Below, in pieces: positions 1-6,644 of a stretch of 64,000 nucleotides of DNA. The position numbers and the translations under genes were made by a program. The DNA comes from Sinomonas albida (GTDB lineage: Bacteria; Actinomycetota; Actinomycetes; Actinomycetales; Micrococcaceae), in assembly GCF_004919045.1 (NCBI RefSeq), contig NZ_SWDW01000015.1:1-64000 (forward strand). Reading direction: 5' to 3'. The number at the start of each line of letters is the position of its first letter. Within the stretch, counting starts at the first letter, position 1. The notes under the pieces were generated by a model that made no database searches, was not told the DNA's origin, and worked only from the letters and a program-made list of their open reading frames with translations.

Positions 1-37
1 CTGAGGTGATGACTGCGGGCCGGCCCGCCCGTCACCC

Positions 38-573
38 TTGGAGGACGGGGCCGGCCGGCGGCGGCAGCCCCGCTTCCGGGCGGCCTTGGGAGAAGAGGAG
101 AAGACGACTAACACCCTCGCACGGACCATCGCCGCGGGTGCCGCGGCCGGCGCCGCGGGCACCACGGTGCTGAACGCGATCGCCTACCTCGACATGGCCG
201 TCAGGGCCAGGCCTGCCAGCAGCACTCCCGAGGAGTCCGCCCGGCGCCTCGCCCACGCCCTGGGCATGGACATCCCCGGTGACGAGGAGCAGCTGCAGAA
301 CAGGGCCGCCGGGCTCGGCCCCCTCCTGGGCCTGGGGGCGGGCATCGGCACGGGGATCCTGGCCGCCCCTCCGCGCCCTCGGGTGGAGGCCCGGACGGGC
401 GTTCGGCACTGCGGCCATCATCGCAATGGGCCTGCTGGCCGCGAACGCACCGGGATGCTGCTGAAGGTCACCGACCCAGAACGTGGTCCGCCGCCGACTG
501 GGCCAGCGACATCGTGCCCCACCTCGGCTATGGGATCACGGCTGACGCCGTCCTGCGCGCCCTCGGTGCTTAG
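38..573 (+). pseudogene. Frame-broken conserved membrane protein
   Basis: This is a short actinobacterial membrane protein that can be read only by changing frame. The first frame gives an Ala-rich membrane segment followed by AYLDMAVRARPASSTPE and a glycine-rich helix up to about position 360. The next frame continues with RAFGTAAIIAMGLLAANAP to about 450. The first frame returns with MLLKVTDP to about 477, and a third frame finishes with ADWASDIVPHLGYGITADA and a stop at 571-573. The pieces join into one plausible protein of about 175 residues, so at least three indels separate them. The start (TTG at 38 or 86) is uncertain. The function is unknown. Either decay or local sequencing error would explain the pattern. 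Confidence 0.6.
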
Positions 574-588
574 GGGTCCCGGCCGCAT

Positions 589-2052
589 TCAGTTGCCGCT
601 GCCTCCGGCGTACTGCTGGGGCCGGGCGGTGAAGGCGTCCCGGCAGCCGGTGGAGCAGAAGGCGTACTGGGTGCCGTCGTGGGCGAAGGTCCCGCCTCCG
701 GGATTCTCCGGGTCGACGTCCATCCCGCACACCGGGTCGACAACCGTCGGGTCCGGATGGGTGTGGGCGGCCATGGGCTCGCTGCCGGGGTCGCGGGTGT
801 ATCGGTCGGGGCCGGCGGTGAACTTCTCGTGGCAGCGGTCGGAGCAGAACCAGTACGTGTGCCCGGCGTGGGCGGCGGTGGCGGGGGCGTGGGCCTTCTC
901 GACCTGCATCCCGCACACGGGGTCCTTCGCGTACCTGCCCGCGGTACCGAACCGTGCCCGGCTCCGGTACAGCCGGTACAGGACGGCCGCGACGGCGATG
1001 GCGGCCAGGTTCAGCCAGGTGGTGTAGTTCCATTCGAACCGTGCTGGGACGATCTCGGCGGGGCGGGCCGGGGCCGGGATCCCGAGGCCGCGGAAGAGCA
1101 GGTCGGTGGCCAGCCCCGCGACGCTCATCACCGCCCAGAACGCCAGGAAGAGCCGCACGGCGATGCGCCGGCCGTAGAGCTTGGCATAGACGGCCACGAG
1201 GGGGAAGGCGATCAGGTCGGCGAAGACGAACGCGACCGTGCCGCCGAAGCCGAGCCCGCCCCTGTACAGGGCCGCGGCCAGGGGGACGTTCCCGATCGAG
1301 CAGACGAAGCTGGCGAAGGCCACCAGCGGCCCGACGAGGGCGTCCCAGGCGTCGGTGAGGAGCCCGTGGCCGGGGAAGAACACCGCGGAGTACACCGTCG
1401 ACGGCACGGCGACGGCCAGGAGGCCGGCGACGAGGTAGCCGATGATCAGCTCGCGCCGGAGCATGGTCGCGTCCGAGACCGCGTATCCGGCCGCGTCGGC
1501 CCACCCTGCCGCGGACCGGATCCTGGACCAGAGGCCCGTGCCGTGCTGCTCGGCCCCGTCGGCCTCCTCCGGGTGGCCCTGCGCGGCGGCGCGTTCGGCG
1601 AGCCGGGCCCGGGCCTGCTCGAGCTCGGCGGCGGGGAAGACCCTCGGGGCTGCCAGGACGAACAGGGCGATCATGATCGCCCCGCCGACGAACTCGGCCA
1701 GGGCGAACTGCCACCCGGCCAGCAGCCACAGCACGATCCCGAGCTCGATGACGAGGTTGGTCGAGGCCAGCATGAACACCATCGCGGTCGTGAAGTCGGC
1801 CCCGCGCTGGAAGAGCGACTTGGCCAGGGCCGCGGCGGCGTAGGAGCAGCTCGAGGACGCCGCCCCCAGCAGGCCCGTCCGCACGACGGTGGCGGGGCGG
1901 TGGTCGCCCATCGCCTTCTGCATCTCCCGTCGGGAGACGAAGGCCTGCACCGCACCCGAGAGCGTGAACCCCAGCACGAGGGCCCACAGCGTGCCCCAGA
2001 ACATGAAGAATCCCTCGAGCACGCTCTGCCAGACGGTGTCCAGGACTGCCAT
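589..2052 (-). CDS. DUF318/YraQ-type permease fused to two YHS domains
   Basis: A 487-residue protein. Residues 1 to about 360 form a permease of the YraQ/ArsP_1 type (about eight hydrophobic segments), with the conserved stretches GLLGAASSSCSYAAAALAKS and SFVCSIGNVPLAAALYRGG. Two YHS domains follow, each starting DPVCGM and each with a second Cys pair (FCSDRCHEKF, FCSTGCRDAF). YHS domains are known metal-binding modules of heavy-metal proteins; the permease family moves metalloids or metals. Transport of a thiophilic metal across the membrane is therefore inferred. The ATG at 2052 has a GGAAGGGAG ribosome site and overlaps the stop of the upstream 61-residue gene (TGATG), which suggests coupled translation. 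Confidence 0.8.
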   Translation of the reverse strand: MAVLDTVWQSVLEGFFMFWGTLWALVLGFTLSGAVQAFVSRREMQKAMGDHRPATVVRTGLLGAASSSCSYAAAALAKSLFQRGADFTTAMVFMLASTNLVIELGIVLWLLAGWQFALAEFVGGAIMIALFVLAAPRVFPAAELEQARARLAERAAAQGHPEEADGAEQHGTGLWSRIRSAAGWADAAGYAVSDATMLRRELIIGYLVAGLLAVAVPSTVYSAVFFPGHGLLTDAWDALVGPLVAFASFVCSIGNVPLAAALYRGGLGFGGTVAFVFADLIAFPLVAVYAKLYGRRIAVRLFLAFWAVMSVAGLATDLLFRGLGIPAPARPAEIVPARFEWNYTTWLNLAAIAVAAVLYRLYRSRARFGTAGRYAKDPVCGMQVEKAHAPATAAHAGHTYWFCSDRCHEKFTAGPDRYTRDPGSEPMAAHTHPDPTVVDPVCGMDVDPENPGGGTFAHDGTQYAFCSTGCRDAFTARPQQYAGGSGN

Positions 2053-2237
2053 CAGCGCTGCTCCCTTCCATCGGCCGGGGTGCCCTTCCCAGCAGCTGTC
2101 CCCTTCCGGTGCTTCCGGTCGCGCAGGGCCTGCCGCAGCTCGCGGAGCGCGAAGCCCCACCGCTGCAGCGGTCCGCTGCCGCAGCCCGGGATCTCGTAGC
2201 CCTGCCGCCGGATGCCGCAGGCCTGCTCTGTGCGCAT
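2052..2237 (-). CDS. 61-residue Cys/Arg-rich protein coupled to the permease
   Basis: A small ORF starting at ATG 2237 behind a strong ribosome site (GGAGGGAG, 6-8 bases upstream). Its TGA shares one base with the permease ATG (TGATG). It lies directly downstream of a MerR-type promoter (-35 at 2304-2309), so it would be the first gene of the transcript. It begins MRTEQACGIRRQGYEIPGCG, with two Cys near the N-terminus, and is basic after that with no membrane segment. I do not recognise the family. It could be a metal chaperone or simply a translational coupler. Support comes from start, spacing and context rather than from homology. Confidence 0.55.
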   Translation of the reverse strand: MRTEQACGIRRQGYEIPGCGSGPLQRWGFALRELRQALRDRKHRKGTAAGKGTPADGREQR

Positions 2238-2277
2238 TTCTGCTCCCTCCGTCCGGGGCCCTCCCCCGGACTCCAGC

Positions 2278-2309
2278 ACGGTACAACCTGGCCCTTGGGG
2301 CCGGGTCAA
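2278..2309 (-). promoter_or_regulatory. MerR-type promoter/operator for the 61-residue gene and permease
   Basis: Reading leftward: -35 TTGACC (2309-2304), a 20-bp spacer, then TACCGT (2283-2278). The spacer carries a near-perfect dyad (CCCGGCCC with GGGCCAGG around 2287-2305). Over-long 19-20 bp spacers with a central dyad are the hallmark of MerR-activated promoters. The same dyad recurs at 6291-6322 and, less exactly, at 6232-6262. Confidence 0.65.
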
Positions 2310-2322
2310 ACCGGGCACCCGG

Positions 2323-2997
2323 TCAGCCGGCGGCGAGCTCGCCGGCGAGCTCGGTGAGGGAGCCGGCGGCGAGGTCGGGGCGGGCGTAGTAGGACGGGTA
2401 GACAGCGCCGGTGCGGTTGACCCAGGCGGTGCGCAGGCCGGCGCGGGCTGCGCCGTGTGTGTCCCAGGGGTGCACCGCGACCAGGAGCATGTCCTCTGCC
2501 TTCACGCCCAGCCGCTGGGCGGCGTACTGGTATGAGTCAGGGTGGGGCTTCCAGGCAGGGGCGTCCTCGACCGAGAGGAGCGCCTCGAACTCGTCCCGGA
2601 TCCCGGCGGCGCCGAAGAGCTTCTCGGCGACCTGTGCGGAGCCGTTGGTGAGGGTCACGAGCCGGTGCCCTGCTGCGCGCAGGGCCCGGACCCCGTCCGG
2701 GACGTCAGGGTGCAGGGGAAGGTCCGCAACGGAGGATGCCAGGCGCTTCGCCGTGCCCTCCGGGTCGGCGACTCCCGACGTCCGGAGGAGGCCGGTGAGG
2801 GCCTCGGCGCCGATCTCGCCGAAGGGGGCCGCGTCCCCGGCGGCGGCGAGGGCGAACCCCTCCCGCAGGAGCGTGGCGAACCAGAGTTTCGCCAGGTGCT
2901 CGGGTGCACCGGCGTCGGCGAACCGGCTCCCCATGGGGGACATGTCGGAGAGGGTCTCGTTGACGTCGAAGACGATCACTTCCGGTGCTTCGGGCAT
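2323..2997 (-). CDS. Haloacid dehalogenase type II-like HAD hydrolase
   Basis: A 224-residue HAD-superfamily enzyme close to L-2-haloacid dehalogenase. The nucleophile is Asp11 in FDVNETL, motif II is TLTNGS (residues 115-120), Lys150 sits in AWKPHPDSY, and the acidic motif is VAVHPWDTHGA near 173-183. These positions match type II dehalogenases, which hydrolyse short 2-haloacids. The real substrate cannot be read from sequence. The ATG is preceded by GAGGAAGGA. It lies 45 bp downstream of the AhpD-like gene in the same direction, so the two may share the merA-side transcript. Its presence in a metal block is unusual but not unique. Confidence 0.8.
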   Translation of the reverse strand: MPEAPEVIVFDVNETLSDMSPMGSRFADAGAPEHLAKLWFATLLREGFALAAAGDAAPFGEIGAEALTGLLRTSGVADPEGTAKRLASSVADLPLHPDVPDGVRALRAAGHRLVTLTNGSAQVAEKLFGAAGIRDEFEALLSVEDAPAWKPHPDSYQYAAQRLGVKAEDMLLVAVHPWDTHGAARAGLRTAWVNRTGAVYPSYYARPDLAAGSLTELAGELAAG

Positions 2998-3042
2998 GGC
3001 TGGTCCTTCCTCGTATGCGGGCTTGTCGGTGGTGGTGCTGTC

Positions 3043-3591
3043 TCAGGCGGTGAGGGGCTCGGCGGCGGGGACGTCGAGCTCGGTGTGGGCGTAGTGGTTG
3101 AAGTAGTTGGTGAACAGGTTCACCGCGATATGGGCGAAGGCCTCGGCCAGCTCCGTGTCGGTCCAGCCCGCGTCGAGGGCGGCCTGCCAGACGGGCTCGG
3201 GGACGTAGCCGTTGTCCGCGGAGGCGGCCCGGGCGACCTCGGTCAGGGCCGCGAGCCTGGGATCGAAGCCGACTTCCCCGGCACGCAGGGCGAGGATCTG
3301 CTCATCGTCGAGTCCGGCCTTCCGGGCGGAAACGGTGTGGGCTCCCTGGCAGTAGTCGCAGCCGTTCTGGTTGCCCACGGCCAGGGCGATCGCCTCCCGG
3401 GTGCGGGCGTCGAAGGTCCCCTGCTCGGCGATGGCCTTCTGGATGCCCTGGTAGGCGGCGATGACCACTGGGGAGTGGGCCATGCCGGCGTGGATGTTCA
3501 TGAACCGGCCCATCCGCCTGGCGAGGCGCTCGGCGTGCTCGCGGGAGGCCCCGGGCACGGTGTCGAGGGTGTGGGCGGGGATGCGGGGCAT
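3043..3591 (-). CDS. AhpD-like carboxymuconolactone decarboxylase family protein
   Basis: A 182-residue alpha-helical protein of the CMD/AhpD family. The redox motif is complete: Cys78-x-x-Cys81-x-x-x-His85 in CDYCQGAHT. Such proteins act as peroxidase partners (alkylhydroperoxidase-like, disulfide exchange), so a role in thiol or peroxide stress is inferred. The start at 3591 has AAGGAG eight bases upstream. The gene sits downstream of merA with a 182-bp gap that contains a strong hairpin (3715-3742) and upstream of the HAD gene in the same orientation. Confidence 0.8.
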   Translation of the reverse strand: MPRIPAHTLDTVPGASREHAERLARRMGRFMNIHAGMAHSPVVIAAYQGIQKAIAEQGTFDARTREAIALAVGNQNGCDYCQGAHTVSARKAGLDDEQILALRAGEVGFDPRLAALTEVARAASADNGYVPEPVWQAALDAGWTDTELAEAFAHIAVNLFTNYFNHYAHTELDVPAAEPLTA

Positions 3592-3714
3592 AGGTATGGC
3601 TCCTTCTTCGTTTCCTCGCGCGGGGCCGTCCGGTTCAGCGGGCGGCCTGCCGCGGTTCTTGTCTTCCCAGTTGCCCTCTCGGGCGGTCTTCCACGCTACG
3701 GGCCGGCCGGGGGC

Positions 3715-3742
3715 GTGTTCTGTGCGCCTGCGCACAGAACAC
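3715..3742 (-). terminator. Perfect 13-bp stem-loop after merA
   Basis: A perfect inverted repeat with 13-bp arms (GTGTTCTGTGCGC and its complement) and a two-base loop, 31 bp beyond the merA stop. There is no T-run on the minus strand, so it would be an I-shaped terminator of the actinobacterial kind. An operator for the downstream AhpD-like gene is the alternative. Confidence 0.5.
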
Positions 3743-3773
3743 CCGGCAGTCCGGTACCCGCGCCGGGTGGGGT

Positions 3774-5210
3774 TCACACGGCGCAGCAGGAGAGGCGGGA
3801 GACGTCGGCGGTGTAGGACTGGGCGGCGATCTTCAGCCCCTCGGCCATCGTCAGGTACGGCGCCCACCGGGCGGCGAGCTCCGCCACGGTGGTGCCGGAG
3901 GCGATCAGGTGCACCCCCGCCGCGGCGAGCTCGCCGGCGTCCTGGGCGACCGCGGTGATGCCCAGGATCCGGCCCGTGCCCTCCTCGGCGACGATCTTGA
4001 TGAACCCCCGGGTGTCCCGGTTCACCAGTGCCCTCGGCACGAACTCGAGCGGCAGCACCCGGCACTCGCAGAGGTGGCCGGCGTTGGCCTGCCGGTCCGT
4101 CAGTCCCACCGCGCCGACGGCGGGGCTGGTGAACGCCACCCGAGGCAGCTGGGAGTAGTCCACCTCCAGACCGGCACTGGCGAAGGCGTTCTCCACGGCC
4201 AGGGCACCGTGGGCGGCGGCGACGTTGACGAACTCCCGGTGCCCGGTCACGTCCCCTGCCGCCCAGATGCGCGGGTTCGCGCTCCTCAGCCCTGCATCGA
4301 CCAGGACCTCCCCGGCGGGCCCGGTGGCGACCCCGACTCCGGCCAGCCCCAGCCCCGCAGTCCTCGGGCGGCGGCCGGTGGCCATCAGGACCCGCTCCGC
4401 ACGGTACTCCTCCTTCGTGCCGCCGACGTCGCCCGTCACGACCGCCTCCCCGGTGGAGGGGTCGGTGCGGACTCCCGTGGGGACAGCGCGGCGGACGACC
4501 CGGATGCCCTCGTCGTGGAAGACGGAGGCCAGGGCCATGGAGACCTCGGGCTCCTCGGCCGAGAGCAGGCGCGAGCGTGCCAGGACCGTGACGCGGGAGC
4601 CGAGGCGGGCGAACAGCTGGGCCTGCTCGACCGCGACGTACCCGCCGCCGACGACCAGCAGCGACTCGGGGACCCCCGCCAGCTCCATCGCGGTCTGCGA
4701 GGTCAGGTAGCCCGTCTCGGCGAGTCCGGGCAGTTCGGGCACCCACGGCGCCGACCCGGTCGCGACCAGGTAGTGCCGCCCCCGCAGCAGCACAGGCGCC
4801 CCACCGTCGTCGCCGGCCACCTCCAGGACCGGCTCCTCCGGGCTCCCGACGAATGACGCCCGACCCCGGTGGATGTCCCAGCCGTAGTCATCGGCCAGGT
4901 CCAGGTACTTCTGCTGGCGCATCCACCCCACCAGGGCGTCCTTGCCCGCCATGAGCTCGGGCACGTCCAGACCCACCTTCGCGGGCTCCAGCCCCGGGAA
5001 GCGGCCCGCATCCTTGGCGCTGTGGCGGGCGGCCGCCGCGGCCAGGAGGGCCTTGGACGGCACGCACCCGGTGTTCACGCAGGTCCCGCCCACCGTCCCG
5101 GCCTCGGCCATCGCCACCCGCAGCCCCAGCCCGGTGGCGCGGATCGCCGCCGCGAACCCGGCACTGCCCGACCCGACGACGACCAGGTCGTACTCCTGGA
5201 CATTCGGCAC
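3774..5210 (-). CDS. merA: Mercuric reductase MerA
   Basis: A 478-residue flavoprotein disulfide reductase that reduces Hg(II) to Hg(0) with NADPH. Visible features are the FAD-binding VVGSGSAGFAAAI near the N-terminus, the redox pair GGTCVNTGCVPSK (Cys44, Cys49) and the MerA-specific vicinal Cys475-Cys476 four residues from the end (SCCAV). It has no N-terminal HMA domain, as is usual in actinobacteria. I chose GTG 5210 because AAGGAG lies six bases upstream. The longer GTG at 5249 would fall at or before the transcription start expected from the MerR promoter. It is divergent from merR with a palindromic operator between them. Confidence 0.93.
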   Translation of the reverse strand: MPNVQEYDLVVVGSGSAGFAAAIRATGLGLRVAMAEAGTVGGTCVNTGCVPSKALLAAAAARHSAKDAGRFPGLEPAKVGLDVPELMAGKDALVGWMRQQKYLDLADDYGWDIHRGRASFVGSPEEPVLEVAGDDGGAPVLLRGRHYLVATGSAPWVPELPGLAETGYLTSQTAMELAGVPESLLVVGGGYVAVEQAQLFARLGSRVTVLARSRLLSAEEPEVSMALASVFHDEGIRVVRRAVPTGVRTDPSTGEAVVTGDVGGTKEEYRAERVLMATGRRPRTAGLGLAGVGVATGPAGEVLVDAGLRSANPRIWAAGDVTGHREFVNVAAAHGALAVENAFASAGLEVDYSQLPRVAFTSPAVGAVGLTDRQANAGHLCECRVLPLEFVPRALVNRDTRGFIKIVAEEGTGRILGITAVAQDAGELAAAGVHLIASGTTVAELAARWAPYLTMAEGLKIAAQSYTADVSRLSCCAV

Positions 5211-5250
5211 CTTCGTCTCCTTCACCTCATACGTGTACTGGTCCGTCACC

Positions 5251-5282
5251 GACTCTGCACCTTCCAGCAGCTGGAAGGTCAA
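5251..5282 (-). promoter_or_regulatory. merA promoter with 21-bp perfect palindrome (merO)
   Basis: TTGACC on the minus strand (5282-5277) is followed by a 19-bp spacer and CAGAGT (5257-5252). A perfect palindrome with 10-bp arms (ACCTTCCAGC, one centre base, complement) covers 5259-5279, where MerR-type activators bind. Its sequence differs from the GGCCC-type dyad of the neighbouring regulon, so it is probably read by the divergent MerR. Confidence 0.7.
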
Positions 5283-5353
5283 GGCCGGGCATACCGGAGA
5301 CCCCGCGGCGGTTGAGACCACCAGGACCATATCGGGAAGGAAGGGAGCACACG

Positions 5354-5740
5354 ATGCGCATCTCCGAGGCCGCGGCCGCCGCGGGCACCACAGCCAAGAC
5401 CCTGCGCTTCTACGAGGACATCGGCCTCCTGCCCGGCATCGGCCGCACCCCATCCGGCTACCGCGACTACCCCGACGAGGCCATCCAGCGGGCGGCCTTC
5501 ATCCGCCGCTCCCGCACTGCGGGCCTGAGCCTGGAGCAGGCCCGGGCCCTCCTGGCCGTGCACGACGCCGGGACCAGGCCCTGCTCCCACGTCCGCGACC
5601 GGCTCGCCGGCCAGCTCCAGGCCGTCGACGCCCGCATCGCGGAGCTCCAAGCCCTCCGGAACACCCTCGCCGACCAGCTCCAGGCCGCAGAGACCGGCCC
5701 GGAAGGCTGCGATCCCGGGCTGGTCTGCAGCTACCTCTGA
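5354..5740 (+). CDS. merR: MerR-family regulator divergent from merA
   Basis: A 128-residue MerR-family activator. The helix-turn-helix and wing run from MRISEAAAAAGTTAKTLRFY to about residue 70, then a dimerisation coiled coil (81-112). Candidate ligands are Cys77 (GTRPCSHV), Cys119 and Cys125 near the C-terminus. The last two are six residues apart, shorter than the nine in classical MerR or the eight in CueR, so the metal is not certain from the loop alone. The divergent merA makes Hg(II) the obvious ligand. ATG 5354 has GGAAGGAAGGGAG upstream. Its last 10 bp overlap the end of the convergent second MerR gene. Confidence 0.82.
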   Translation: MRISEAAAAAGTTAKTLRFYEDIGLLPGIGRTPSGYRDYPDEAIQRAAFIRRSRTAGLSLEQARALLAVHDAGTRPCSHVRDRLAGQLQAVDARIAELQALRNTLADQLQAAETGPEGCDPGLVCSYL

Positions 5741-6198
5741 CCGGCGCCGGGAGTCCGGCCGCCGGGCCCCATCCGGTCCCAGGGGCCCTCGATGATGCGG
5801 CAGAACACCGCCTCCTGCCCGGCGCGCATCGACTCCTCGGCCGTGTCCCGGGCGGCCAGGAGGGACTCGCGCAGCGCCCCGAGCTCGGCCAGGGTGCGCT
5901 CGATCTGGGCCAGATGCCCCTCCAGCAGCCCGATCACCAGCCCGCACGGCTGGGCGCCCCCGCGCTGGAGGTCAAGGACCTCGGCGATCTCGGATAGGCT
6001 CAGCCCCAGCGACTTCGCACGCCGGATGAACTGCAGCACCGCCACGTCCCCGTCCGTGAACAGCCGGTACCCGCCCGAGGTCCGCTCCGGCGCCGGAAGC
6101 AGCCCCCTGGACTCGTACACCCGGATCGCCTTCCGCGTCACCCCGGCCCTCCGCGCCGCCTCCCCCACCGTGTAGGCGGCTACCTCCTCGACCAGCAC
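5731..6198 (-). CDS. Second MerR-family metal-responsive regulator
   Basis: A 155-residue MerR-family protein. The DNA-binding part reads YTVGEAARRAGVTRKAIRVY, with GYRLF in the wing, followed by a coiled coil. Possible ligands are Cys85 (AQPCGLV) and Cys133 (VFCRIIEG). GTG 6198 is preferred over GTG 6204 because GGAGG then lies five bases upstream. Its own promoter (TTGAGC, 19-bp spacer, CACACT at 6262-6232) carries a relative of the dyad found at 2278-2309 and 6291-6322. It is therefore the likely controller of itself, the Cys-rich gene and the permease unit. The metal is unknown. Confidence 0.82.
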   Translation of the reverse strand: MLVEEVAAYTVGEAARRAGVTRKAIRVYESRGLLPAPERTSGGYRLFTDGDVAVLQFIRRAKSLGLSLSEIAEVLDLQRGGAQPCGLVIGLLEGHLAQIERTLAELGALRESLLAARDTAEESMRAGQEAVFCRIIEGPWDRMGPGGRTPGAGQR

Positions 6199-6231
6199 GC
6201 GCACCTCCCACGACCTAGATCACGTCCATCC

Positions 6232-6262
6232 AGTGTGAACCCTGACCCAAGGGCCAGCTCAA
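6232..6262 (-). promoter_or_regulatory. Autoregulated promoter of the second MerR gene
   Basis: Minus strand: TTGAGC (6262-6257), exactly 19 bp, then CACACT (6237-6232). The spacer holds CTGGCCC and GGTCAGG, a weaker copy of the dyad at the two other promoters. The start of transcription would fall near 6225, about 27 bases before the chosen start codon. Confidence 0.6.
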
Positions 6263-6290
6263 CTCCTGGACCGATCATTAGACCCCGCCC

Positions 6291-6322
6291 TTGACCTGGC
6301 CCCGAGGGCCGGGGTGCAGGAT
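6291..6322 (+). promoter_or_regulatory. MerR-type promoter/operator for the 55-residue Cys-rich gene
   Basis: TTGACC (6291-6296), a 20-bp spacer and CAGGAT (6317-6322). The spacer contains CTGGCCC and GGGCCGGG. Spacing, -35 box and dyad match the promoter at 2278-2309 almost base for base, so one MerR protein probably acts at both. Confidence 0.65.
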
Positions 6323-6364
6323 GAACGGACATCCGAGAACCGAGGAGACGAGGAGGACCGTGCC

Positions 6365-6532
6365 ATGCCGTTCCACGAGGGAGACATCTACCGCTGCCCC
6401 GACCCCGAATGCGGCTGCGAGGTGACCGTCACCAAGGGCGCAGCCCGCGGCAGGGGCGGCGACAGCCGCCCCACCTGCTGCTGCGGCCTCACCATGGAGA
6501 AGCTGCCGGCCCCACCGGCCGCGACCACCTGA
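6365..6532 (+). CDS. 55-residue Cys-rich (metallothionein/zinc-ribbon-like) protein
   Basis: A 55-residue protein with six cysteines: Cys11, Cys16 and Cys18 in CPDPECGCEV, and a Cys38-39-40 triplet in RPTCCCGLTM. This arrangement suggests a soluble metal-binding or metal-buffering protein. I know similar small YRCPDPxCGC proteins only as uncharacterised companions of metal genes. ATG 6365 has AGGAGG eight bases upstream. It is the only gene behind the MerR-type promoter at 6291-6322 and lies next to the regulator that probably controls it. Which metal it binds cannot be told. Confidence 0.75.
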   Translation: MPFHEGDIYRCPDPECGCEVTVTKGAARGRGGDSRPTCCCGLTMEKLPAPPAATT

Positions 6533-6644
6533 GGCGCGCCCTGCCCACCTCACGAGGGCCATCGGACCGTTGTGCGCGGCACGGGCTGGTGCCACGCTTG
6601 TGGCACGCCGTTCGCCGGTGCTTGCTGAGAGGCAGTGAACGATC

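Noticed and set aside
679-2199. A 506-residue plus-strand frame over the permease
   Set aside because: Low-complexity Gly/Arg/Val product antisense to a gene with clear YHS and permease motifs.
5210-5249. GTG 5249 as merA start
   Set aside because: The MerR-type promoter would start transcription at or after this codon, and GTG 5210 has a much better ribosome site.
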